Below, one piece after another: positions 55,157 to 62,776 of a stretch of 64,000 bases of DNA. The translations under genes were made by a program, and so were the position numbers. Each line of letters starts with the position of its first letter. The stretch's first letter is position 1. Below the pieces are notes generated by a model. The model was not told the origin of the DNA. It worked only from the letters and a program-made list of their open reading frames with translations, and did not search any database. The DNA is from Bacteroidales bacterium (GTDB lineage Bacteria; Bacteroidota; Bacteroidia; Bacteroidales; Muribaculaceae): contig CAJTEX010000012.1 in assembly GCA_910575615.1 (NCBI GenBank), positions 1 through 64,000 on the forward strand. The letters are read 5' to 3'.

Positions 55157-56107
55157 TCACCCTTCACGTTTTATGAGACGTTGTGACATTTTCTTCGAGA
55201 CAAAGAGGTCTATGAAAAGATATACTTTCAAGTACGGATACAGTAGAGGAAACGCCTTGAAATACGATCGGCGCATCTGTTTACGTAATGCTGCGTCCTT
55301 GTAATACTTGTTATCAGGGTTGAACATGAACGTTGACCATAGCAGCAGGCTGCGAAACGCGGCCTGGGATTGACAACCCTTGATGCCGGATTGTCTCAGA
55401 TAATTGTCAAGATATGTCAGTGTCTGGGCTATGGCATCGAAACGCTCGGGCCTTACATTCCGCATTACAGAATGAGGATTGTCCCGGTAACAATAAAGTC
55501 TCAAGTCTGTTTTCTTGAGTGTCAATGGATGTGCCACAGACAATTCAAGGTTGAACATTGTGTCTTCTCCAATTTTAAGCCCGTTGCGCATCAATTTGAT
55601 GTTGTTTTGAATCAAATCCCTGCGATATATATTCCCCCATACAGTTGACAGAATCTTTCCCGCCAGAATTTGTCCGGGAATTTGTTTGGAAGAGAAGTGT
55701 GTGACAGTCTCTTTTACAGTCGGACAGATGGCATTCAGGACAGATGTGATGTCTGAGAACGTTTGGAAGCCAAATGATATAATGTCATAGGCCGAATCTA
55801 AATGCCTGTCAAGTTTTTCGAGAGTATCGGGCAACAGTATGTCATCGGAGTCAAGAAACGTGATCCATTTTCCGCTGGCCATCTCCACCCCTCTCATTCT
55901 TGAGTATGCCACCCCGGAGTTTTTTTGTGTCACAAGTTTGATTCGGGGGTCATCCAGGTAGCTGTCGGCTATTGCCGCAGAAGCGTCAGATGAACCATCA
56001 TCGATAATAATGAGTTCCCAATTGCTCAAAGTCTGGTATTTCACGCTGTCGATACATTCCTTAAGGTATCGTTCGCCATTGAAAACCGGTATGATGATGG
56101 AAATCAT
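55157..56107 (-). CDS. Glycosyltransferase family 2
   Basis: A 316-residue GT-A transferase starting MISIIIPVFNGERYLKECIDSV. The frame is open to 56140, inside the preceding gene, but 56107 gives the normal family start 20 nt after that stop. Motifs: DDGSSDASAAIADSY, the metal-binding DSDD in WITFLDSDDILLP, and NIYRRDLIQNNIKLMRNGLKIGEDTMFNLEL. The C terminus has a basic, amphipathic stretch (KKMSQRLIKREG). Confidence 0.9.
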   Translation of the reverse strand: MISIIIPVFNGERYLKECIDSVKYQTLSNWELIIIDDGSSDASAAIADSYLDDPRIKLVTQKNSGVAYSRMRGVEMASGKWITFLDSDDILLPDTLEKLDRHLDSAYDIISFGFQTFSDITSVLNAICPTVKETVTHFSSKQIPGQILAGKILSTVWGNIYRRDLIQNNIKLMRNGLKIGEDTMFNLELSVAHPLTLKKTDLRLYCYRDNPHSVMRNVRPERFDAIAQTLTYLDNYLRQSGIKGCQSQAAFRSLLLWSTFMFNPDNKYYKDAALRKQMRRSYFKAFPLLYPYLKVYLFIDLFVSKKMSQRLIKREG

Positions 56108-56126
56108 TTGGATTTGTCTTCGCGAG

Positions 56127-56879
56127 TTATCGGAGCCCAATATAATGTAAAATCCGCCAAATCACGACCTTTGCTGTCAGCGGTTTGGGGTCTGTCATTG
56201 ATTTTGCGTCAATCTTTTTGTCGCGCCAACCTCCCGACACACGGTGTATGCCGTAAACCTTGTCGATTGACTTATATAAAGGACGGCAAAAATAATAAGA
56301 TGGATAGACTTTTACACCATTGCTCAATGTCTGTGGCTTGTCCTTTTTTGAAGGCCGCCAGTCAAGGCCATATGCTGTTGCTTTCTGCGCCTGCATATGT
56401 GATATGGTTGTCTGATTGAGAATGGGGGAGCCATTCTTGTCTTTTCCGGTCACAAAATGCCGTCCTTCATAATAGTCAAGGCATTCTTTTATGAACGGAT
56501 GTCCTTTGACAGCTCCCATAAAATGGGATGTAAGATATACATATCCATCAGTATTGACCCAACTCTCTTTGCCTATAAAACATTCGTCTGCCAAAAAACG
56601 GTCGATATTTTTGAATAATTCGACATCGGTGTCAAGCCATATACCTCCATACTTGTTGATTGCGAATAGGCGGGTGTAGTCGGCAGCAAAAGCCCATTTC
56701 CGCATCTGTATTGCTTCTCTTACGAAATCGGAATCAGTTTCCCGCATAAGACGGTCCATATCCCACAATACAAACTCGTAGTCGGGAAGCAATTTTTTCC
56801 AGGTTGATATGTATGCTTCTACATCAGAGGGAAAAGCTTCTCCGCTGAACCAACTATAATGTATAAGTTTTGGAATCAT
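56127..56879 (-). CDS. GT32-like glycosyltransferase with DXD motif
   Basis: A 250-residue transferase of the DXD-containing capsular-polysaccharide class. Starts MIPKLIHYSWFSGEAFPSDVEAYISTWKKLLPDYEFVLWD and carries GGIWLDTDVELFKN, with the DTD metal site, then FIGKESWVNTDG. The ATG at 56879 overlaps the upstream GT2 stop (ATGA); the longer frame to 56918 is rejected. Confidence 0.9.
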   Translation of the reverse strand: MIPKLIHYSWFSGEAFPSDVEAYISTWKKLLPDYEFVLWDMDRLMRETDSDFVREAIQMRKWAFAADYTRLFAINKYGGIWLDTDVELFKNIDRFLADECFIGKESWVNTDGYVYLTSHFMGAVKGHPFIKECLDYYEGRHFVTGKDKNGSPILNQTTISHMQAQKATAYGLDWRPSKKDKPQTLSNGVKVYPSYYFCRPLYKSIDKVYGIHRVSGGWRDKKIDAKSMTDPKPLTAKVVIWRILHYIGLR

Positions 56880-57838
56880 CGCGTATATCTCTTTTGATAG
56901 ATATTCTTGTATGACCATCGACCGAAATTCCAGCCGAATATCTTTGCTGCCAATACCAGGAGTTTCTGTGGAGAACGTGGGCTACTCACCAAATAAGAGG
57001 ATGGGATGCCGGCTGTGATGTTTTTGAATTTGTCAGAAGGAAAATTATGGCATCTCAGGGACTCGAATGCCAGATTTGCGCCCATCTGTTTTAAGGCTTC
57101 AGCGTGATAAGCCTTGTCGATATTGAGATAGTCCCATTCATATACTTTTAATAGCTGATGGATATATTCTGGCTTAATGTCGGTTGTATATCCTCCGGAA
57201 TTGATTCGATAGTGGTATAATGCTTCCGGGACAGTGCATAATTTCAATGGGCGTATCGACAATAATTTCTGCAGAATCAAATGATCCTCGCCCATATTTA
57301 TTCCGGGCTCGTAGTAAATATTATGGGTGGTAAATAAAGAGCGACGAATCAATTTGTTCCATGAATTGTAATATGAGGAACGCATTATTTCATCTCGGGT
57401 AAGCTCGATGTCTGTAAGGTCATTGAACTTACGAATATTTTCCTTTGAACTCCCGTCGTTGTATTCTGCGACATAACCGAATATTACGATGTCGGCATCT
57501 TCCGCCTTGGCTTTGGTGTAGGCTTTTTCGTATGCCGACGTGTCTACCCAGTCATCGCTGTCACAAACGATGATAAATTCACCTGTGGCATTTTCAAGCC
57601 CGGTCTGCCGCGCTTTCCATAATCCTCCGTTGCGCTGGTGGATTACTTTTATACGATTGTCTCTTTCTGCCCAGGAATCACAGATTGAATCCGAACCGTC
57701 GGTGCTGCCGTCATCCACCAAAACAATCTCAATATCCTGCAATGTCTGCTCTATAAGGCTTGATAAGCACCGATCAAGGTATTTGGCAGTGTTGTAGACC
57801 GGAACAGTGACAGAAACCTTCGCAGAATCATTATTCAT
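56876..57838 (-). CDS. Glycosyltransferase family 2
   Basis: A 320-residue GT-A transferase, MNNDSAKVSVTVPVYNTAKYLDRCLSSL, with DDGSTDGSDSICDSW and the metal-binding CDSDDWVD. Later segments GEDHLILQKLLSIRPLKLCTVPEALYHYR are typical of the GT2 enzymes in surface-glycan loci. The start overlaps the preceding acyltransferase stop by 8 nt. Low G+C. Confidence 0.9.
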   Translation of the reverse strand: MNNDSAKVSVTVPVYNTAKYLDRCLSSLIEQTLQDIEIVLVDDGSTDGSDSICDSWAERDNRIKVIHQRNGGLWKARQTGLENATGEFIIVCDSDDWVDTSAYEKAYTKAKAEDADIVIFGYVAEYNDGSSKENIRKFNDLTDIELTRDEIMRSSYYNSWNKLIRRSLFTTHNIYYEPGINMGEDHLILQKLLSIRPLKLCTVPEALYHYRINSGGYTTDIKPEYIHQLLKVYEWDYLNIDKAYHAEALKQMGANLAFESLRCHNFPSDKFKNITAGIPSSYLVSSPRSPQKLLVLAAKIFGWNFGRWSYKNIYQKRYTR

Positions 57839-58550
57839 ATGTAACTTTGTCATCATCAAAGTCTCGGTATATACCCGTTTTTTTGATTGTTAAAGGGGTT
57901 CCGGCGAGTAAAGAAAATTCAGGGACATCTGTGTAGTCTTTGGCTATATAAGATCCTGAACCGAAAATGATGGAATCTGGAATTTTAGCACCAGCCATTA
58001 CCCTGCAAAATGATGGAATCCAGACCTTGTCACCAATCCGAATCGACCCATATCCTTTTGTCCGCTTACCATCAGTTGTTTTTAGGCTATGGAAGGAAGT
58101 GTCCATAAGGACGCTGTCCCACCCAATGAGACAGCTTGCGCCGATGTTGACTTTATGATAGGCATATATGATTAGACCATTTGTTGCAATGAAATTGTCC
58201 CCGAATGACAGTTTTCCCTTTTCTCCAACCTTGATACAACAATTATGTCCCAGTTGGCAGGTGCCGTAAAATTCAATTTCCCCCTTGATGTCAAGAAAAA
58301 CTCCAAGATTCGGACGGTTTGTATCGAAATCCTGACCTATTTTTATCATTCCGAAGTTTGTTTTTTTGACTTTAAGAGTGCATTTACCTCCAAGTTTCAC
58401 AGTGCTTTTTGACATAAAAATCACAGGAAACTTGCGTGCTTGTCCAAATGGGAAATATTTGAAATTAAACCAGATGGTCTTATGGATGTAAGGCGCAATC
58501 AACCATAGCAGATGGAAAAAATTACAGATGACAGTTCTTTTTGAGGCCAT
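57831..58550 (-). CDS. Hexapeptide-repeat acyltransferase
   Basis: A 239-residue left-handed-beta-helix transferase. After an N-terminal helical part (VICNFFHLLWLIAPYIHKTIWF) the coil repeats run through KLGGKCTLKVKKTNFGMIKIG, GHNCCIKVGEKGKLSFGDNFIATNGLIIYAYHKVNIGASCLIGWDSVLMD and IRIGDKVWIPSFCRVMAGAKIPD. It could acetylate a sugar of the repeat unit. The TTG-initiated frame to 58580 is less likely than ATG at 58550. Confidence 0.85.
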   Translation of the reverse strand: MASKRTVICNFFHLLWLIAPYIHKTIWFNFKYFPFGQARKFPVIFMSKSTVKLGGKCTLKVKKTNFGMIKIGQDFDTNRPNLGVFLDIKGEIEFYGTCQLGHNCCIKVGEKGKLSFGDNFIATNGLIIYAYHKVNIGASCLIGWDSVLMDTSFHSLKTTDGKRTKGYGSIRIGDKVWIPSFCRVMAGAKIPDSIIFGSGSYIAKDYTDVPEFSLLAGTPLTIKKTGIYRDFDDDKVTYE

Positions 58551-58598
58551 TTGTGATTTCCGTTTTTCAGTCGTTTTCAATTTGAGATAATGAGCGTT

Positions 58599-59519
58599 TT
58601 ATATATGAAGCCGTCTCATTATGCTCTTGGGAATCCTGAGCAATTCTTTCGTGCAACACGTCGGCGCAAACCAGAAAAGACGTGATATGAAAGACAGGTT
58701 CTCGCGAAAATTTCCAGTTATTTGGCTTAATATAGGTATGAAAAGCGGTACGAACTTATCTCTGTCTGCGTCCTGAAAGTCATTGCCAAAATAATTTGAT
58801 ATGGCTATGCGGTTTCTTAAGTGTCTGTATGGGTGTTTATAGATGTAAGTTGTAGCTCCACTGGATAGACGCCTGTAACCACATACAATATCCCCAACGC
58901 AATATGTTTTTCCTATTGAGGATGCGGCCATATACAAAGTCAAATCTCCGAAGACAGGTCGTTTGATTTTGCTAAGTTCTTTGTAACACGGGGAATTTAA
59001 AACCTCTTTGCGATATACCACTGTGGGGGTTGGAACATAAAAGTGCCGGTATGATTCCAAAGCGGTATATTCACGTTTTTCTAAAGGGAATGTGTCTTCA
59101 GACAATCCTGCGTCATAATGCAATCTGGCATTTGCGAACACCAATGAGTAATCCGGATGGGATTCAAGGAAATCTACCTGCTTCTGTAATTTGAGAGGGT
59201 CAGTCCAGTAGTCGTCTCCCTCGCAGAGGGCGACATATTTTGCACCGGAGGCTTCCACGGCCGCGTTCATAATTCGTCGCAGGGAACCATCTCGTTTGGA
59301 GTATTGGTTCTCTGTCTCGTAAATCGGCTTTATTATGTCAGGATATTTCGCGGCATATTCGCGTATGATGTCGGGGGTGCCGTCTGTGGATGCGTCATCG
59401 TGGACTATTGCGACGAATGGAAAGTTTGTCTTTTGCATCACAAATCCCTCCAGCGCATCACGGATATATGGCTCGTGGTTATAAGTTGCGCATTTAATGG
59501 CGACAAGATACTTATTCAT
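58599..59519 (-). CDS. Glycosyltransferase family 2
   Basis: A 306-residue GT-A transferase. MNKYLVAIKCATYNHEPYIRDALEGFVMQKTNFPFVAIVHDDASTDGTPDII and the metal-binding CEGDDYWTDP are the usual motifs of the TYNHEPYI subgroup. The C-terminal segment is basic and amphipathic. About 100 nt separate it from the upstream NeuD/PglD-like gene; that gap holds only a 17-codon frame overlapping the upstream stop and no clear promoter. Confidence 0.92.
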   Translation of the reverse strand: MNKYLVAIKCATYNHEPYIRDALEGFVMQKTNFPFVAIVHDDASTDGTPDIIREYAAKYPDIIKPIYETENQYSKRDGSLRRIMNAAVEASGAKYVALCEGDDYWTDPLKLQKQVDFLESHPDYSLVFANARLHYDAGLSEDTFPLEKREYTALESYRHFYVPTPTVVYRKEVLNSPCYKELSKIKRPVFGDLTLYMAASSIGKTYCVGDIVCGYRRLSSGATTYIYKHPYRHLRNRIAISNYFGNDFQDADRDKFVPLFIPILSQITGNFRENLSFISRLFWFAPTCCTKELLRIPKSIMRRLHI

Positions 59520-59620
59520 AAAATAAATGTCTAACCTTTATTTGTATTCTGGGGGAAGATTCACCTGAGTTCACGGTTTTCTCAAATTCGCCATTATACC
59601 GGAGCATTTAATCGCGTTGT

Positions 59621-60265
59621 TCATCTGCTGAGGTTCTTTAGGAATTTGGCCGGACAGCCGGCGTATATAGTATAATCCGGCATGTCCTCAAGCAAGGTGG
59701 AGCCTGCGCCAAGTATGCAATGGTTGCCGACATGCTTGACCTTGCCTGACACGACCGTGGCCCCCTGGCCTATGTGGGTGTTGTTGCCTATGTCTGAATA
59801 CGCCCCGATCATGACATTCCCTGATATCAGGCAATTGGCTCCGACCGTTGCAGAATGGGCGATTACGGAATTTACGGTTATGACCGTGTTGTCGCCGATG
59901 CGGGAGTCCCCCTGCACGATTGAGCCCGGCATGATCTGGACGCCGTCGCCTATCTCGCAGCGTCGTGATATGACACAGGAGGGATGAACCAGCGCTGGAA
60001 CCGTCCCCCCCTTCTGCACTATCATCGTGTATAGCCGCTCCCTGATTGCCAGGTCTCCCATGGAGAGGGCGAAGAATTCCCCCTCCAGGGAATCCCGGTC
60101 ATTAAGGTATTGGAAGCTACCCTTAATCTCGTGTCCGAAATAATACTCCCCGGTCCTGTCATCATTGTAATGCAGCAGGGACTTTATCGCGAAACCGCAA
60201 TCCTCAGCCAGGTCCATGACAGTCACGGTGTTGCGTCCTATTCCCAGGATGTTCAGACTTTTCAT
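59621..60265 (-). CDS. NeuD/PglD/VioB-type sugar N- or O-acyltransferase
   Basis: A 214-residue acyltransferase of the NeuD/PglD group. It has the N-terminal Rossmann-like sugar-nucleotide domain (MKSLNILGIGRNTVTVMDLAEDCGF) and a C-terminal left-handed beta helix (HPSCVISRRCEIGDGVQIMPGSIVQGD ... VIAHSATVGANCLISGNVMIGAY). The family acylates UDP- or dTDP-4-amino-4,6-dideoxyhexoses. The VioA/PglE-type aminotransferase two genes upstream supplies exactly such a substrate type. Confidence 0.9.
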   Translation of the reverse strand: MKSLNILGIGRNTVTVMDLAEDCGFAIKSLLHYNDDRTGEYYFGHEIKGSFQYLNDRDSLEGEFFALSMGDLAIRERLYTMIVQKGGTVPALVHPSCVISRRCEIGDGVQIMPGSIVQGDSRIGDNTVITVNSVIAHSATVGANCLISGNVMIGAYSDIGNNTHIGQGATVVSGKVKHVGNHCILGAGSTLLEDMPDYTIYAGCPAKFLKNLSR

Positions 60266-60290
60266 CGCTCTAAAAATGGTTCAGAGTGCC

Positions 60291-61622
60291 TTATTTCTCA
60301 CAAATCACTGATTTACGTTTCCCGGATTTCAGGACGGGGATTTCCTTGACGTACTCAATATCAACCACTGCATCCTCACCGAAATAATTCCTTATTTCTG
60401 AGATGACCGCGCTGGAGATTCCGGCATGTGAGGCCTCTTCCGGGATTACCCTGACAAGATAGTTCCCCTTTGCCTTCTGCACGAACTGCCATTGCCTTAT
60501 GCCGTCAATGTTTTTCAGGATTCTCGCCAATGTCATCGGTGAGACCGGCTCATCCTTAGTGTTATAAACAAGGTCCATTACACGGCCATAAATCCTTGAC
60601 AGGTAAGGCGTGCCGTCTTTTTTCTTCTGCATGATTCCGCAATTACCGTTCTCGTAGCGGATCATTGGGAACGCATAATTGTAAAGGTCGGTGATGACCA
60701 GCCTGCCCAACTCGCCAGGTTCGGCAGGCTCGTCAGAATCCATTTTCAGCACCTCAAAATAATACGACGGGGTATTCAGGTGAAAAATGTCTTTCTCTTC
60801 CCCTGAGACGGATTGCTGCGCCAGGATTCCGTTTTCCTCGTTGGCATATTGTGAGATTATGTCACATCCAAGATATTGCTCCACCAGCGTCCGGGTTTCC
60901 TCGTAGAGCGTCTCGGAGCCGGCGATGGCTATTTTCAGGAACGGGAGAGGAGGCAGATGGTGATCCCTGACATATTTTGCAAAGATGTCAAGGGTGGATG
61001 CATACCCACGGATGGCCACACATCTTTCACGGGCCATGGAATCATAAAGGTCCTGCAACTTCTTTTCCGACAGATCGGCGATGTTCCAGGCAATTATGTT
61101 CTCCCGCAACTGCTGGGTCTTCCTCTTGTTCTGGTATTTCGACCAGATTCGCAGCTGCATCAGCTTGTCATGGGAGTTGAACCCGACAAGTTTGCCATAA
61201 AATTTCAGCTCGGCCACTCTGCGACACCGCTTTCTGGAGTCCATCGGAATCGCAAACGGAGTGCCTGTGGAGCCTGAGGTGCGCTGGATGGTGTATGGGG
61301 CCTTCTGCCAGGGCAGGACATCCTCGGGGACAAGGTTGAGATTGTGGTTCTCTGTCAGGAATTTCTTGTTGGCTATCGGGAAATCACCCAGGTTGTCAGG
61401 GTCGCAACCCTTGTACAAACCTGAGCTCCGGACGGCATGCGTCAGCAATTTTTTCAGGGCCTTTTCCCGGCGGGCCTCACTTTCGGCGAAACTGCCCAGA
61501 TATGTCTTTCTGATGTCGGCGTACTGTCGGTAGACCCGGCCTCCGTTTAACAGGTCTTTGAGCCAGTATGACCACCTGAGAAAGCGGGCGTATGTTTCAG
61601 CGGCGATGTTGAGCTTTGACAT
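60291..61622 (-). CDS. CapK/phenylacetate-CoA-ligase-like adenylating enzyme
   Basis: A 443-residue AMP-forming-ligase homologue of the CapK family found in capsule loci. The adenylate-forming P-loop is in TIQRTSGSTGTPFAIPMDS, followed by IAIAGSETLYEETRTLVEQYLGC, QYANEENGILAQ and RLVITDLYNYAFPMIRYENGN. The C-terminal subdomain (about 365-443) ends KSGKRKSVICEK. ATG 61622 is chosen because the frame to 61670 lies in the upstream gene. Located between the amino-sugar transaminase and the acyltransferase, so it may activate an acyl group for the amino sugar (inference). Confidence 0.88.
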   Translation of the reverse strand: MSKLNIAAETYARFLRWSYWLKDLLNGGRVYRQYADIRKTYLGSFAESEARREKALKKLLTHAVRSSGLYKGCDPDNLGDFPIANKKFLTENHNLNLVPEDVLPWQKAPYTIQRTSGSTGTPFAIPMDSRKRCRRVAELKFYGKLVGFNSHDKLMQLRIWSKYQNKRKTQQLRENIIAWNIADLSEKKLQDLYDSMARERCVAIRGYASTLDIFAKYVRDHHLPPLPFLKIAIAGSETLYEETRTLVEQYLGCDIISQYANEENGILAQQSVSGEEKDIFHLNTPSYYFEVLKMDSDEPAEPGELGRLVITDLYNYAFPMIRYENGNCGIMQKKKDGTPYLSRIYGRVMDLVYNTKDEPVSPMTLARILKNIDGIRQWQFVQKAKGNYLVRVIPEEASHAGISSAVISEIRNYFGEDAVVDIEYVKEIPVLKSGKRKSVICEK

Positions 61623-61635
61623 CTGTAGGCAGAGG

Positions 61636-62739
61636 CTATTGTTTGACCTGAGCAATGACACGTTCCACATCCTCTTGTGACAAGGCGTGGTGCATGGGGA
61701 GGCATATCACGGTGTCGGCCATTTTGTGGGCCTTGGGCAGGTTCTCCTTGGCGGCGGATGGGAGGCTGCGGTATGTGGAGAACTCGGAGATGAGGGGATA
61801 GAAGTAGCGGCGGCCGAGCACACCGGCGTCCTTCATCCTGAAGTACAGCTCGTCGCGGGTCATCCCGTACTCCTCGGCGTCGATGAAGAGGGGGAAGTAG
61901 GAGTAGTTGTGGCGCACGCCTGGCATGTCGTCGAAGAACCGGACGCCCGGCACACCGCGCAGTGCCTCGCGGTAGGCCACTGCCACCTCGCGGCGCGCGG
62001 CTATCGCGTCGTCGACCTGACGCAGGTTCAGCAGGCCGTAGGCGGCGCGCATCTCGTCGACCTTGGAGTTGATGCCCGGGGCGACGACCTCGGTCTCCCC
62101 GGCGAATCCGAAGTTCTTGAGGTAGTCGATGCGCTGCTTGGTCTTGGCGTCGTGCATCACAAGCGCGCCCCCCTCGATGGTGTTGTAGACCTTCGTGGCG
62201 TGGAACGACAGCGTCGACATGTCGCCGGCCTCGAGGATGCTCCTGCCGTCGACCTCCACACCGAACGCGTGCGCCGCGTCATAGATGACCTTCAGCCCGT
62301 ACTTGTCGGCTATCGCCTGTATGGCCTCCGTGTCGCAGGGCTTGCCGTAGACATGCACCGGCATTATGGCGGTGGTCTTGGGGGTTATGGCCGCCTCGAT
62401 GCGGGCCGGGTCGAGGTTGCCGGTCGCCGGGTCTATGTCTACGAACACGGGCTTTATGCCGTTCCACCACAGTGAGTGGGTGGTGGCCACGAAGCTGTAA
62501 GGGGTTGTTATCACCTCGCCGGTGATCCTCAGCGCCTGCAAGGCTGTGATCAGGGGCAGTGTGCCGTTTGTGAACAGGCTGACGTACGGCACCTTGAGGT
62601 ACTCTGCCAGGGCGGCCTCAAGCCTCTTGTGGAATGAGCCGTTGTTGGTTATCCACTTGCTGTCCCAGATCTCCTTGAGCAGCGCGTGGAACTCCTCCAG
62701 GTCGGGGAGCAGCGGGGATGTTACGGTGATGTTCTCCAT
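61636..62739 (-). CDS. PLP-dependent sugar aminotransferase (DegT/DnrJ, VioA/PglE type)
   Basis: A 367-residue aminotransferase of the DegT/DnrJ/EryC1/StrS family that aminates a 4-keto nucleotide sugar using glutamate. Visible marks: TPYSFVATTHSLWWNGIKPVFVDIDPATGNLDP, MPVHVYGKPCD, the cofactor Asp in IYDAAHAFGV, and the PLP-binding lysine in SFHATKVYNTIEGG. The SFHATK-type motif is shared by VioA/PglE enzymes that make 4-amino-4,6-dideoxyhexoses. The gene has a conspicuously higher G+C content than its neighbours. Confidence 0.92.
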   Translation of the reverse strand: MENITVTSPLLPDLEEFHALLKEIWDSKWITNNGSFHKRLEAALAEYLKVPYVSLFTNGTLPLITALQALRITGEVITTPYSFVATTHSLWWNGIKPVFVDIDPATGNLDPARIEAAITPKTTAIMPVHVYGKPCDTEAIQAIADKYGLKVIYDAAHAFGVEVDGRSILEAGDMSTLSFHATKVYNTIEGGALVMHDAKTKQRIDYLKNFGFAGETEVVAPGINSKVDEMRAAYGLLNLRQVDDAIAARREVAVAYREALRGVPGVRFFDDMPGVRHNYSYFPLFIDAEEYGMTRDELYFRMKDAGVLGRRYFYPLISEFSTYRSLPSAAKENLPKAHKMADTVICLPMHHALSQEDVERVIAQVKQ

Positions 62740-62776
62740 AATCGAGAATGGTGTCCGGGGAAACTGCCCGGTGTGT

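Noticed and set aside
59571-59624. 17-codon frame (MNNAIKCSG...) starting in the stop of the PglD-like gene
   Set aside because: The ATGA overlap suggests coupling, but it is too short to support a gene and resembles nothing; possibly a relic.
61687-62475. 262-codon plus-strand frame opposite the aminotransferase
   Set aside because: Val/Gly/Arg-rich shadow frame caused by the high G+C content of the real gene.
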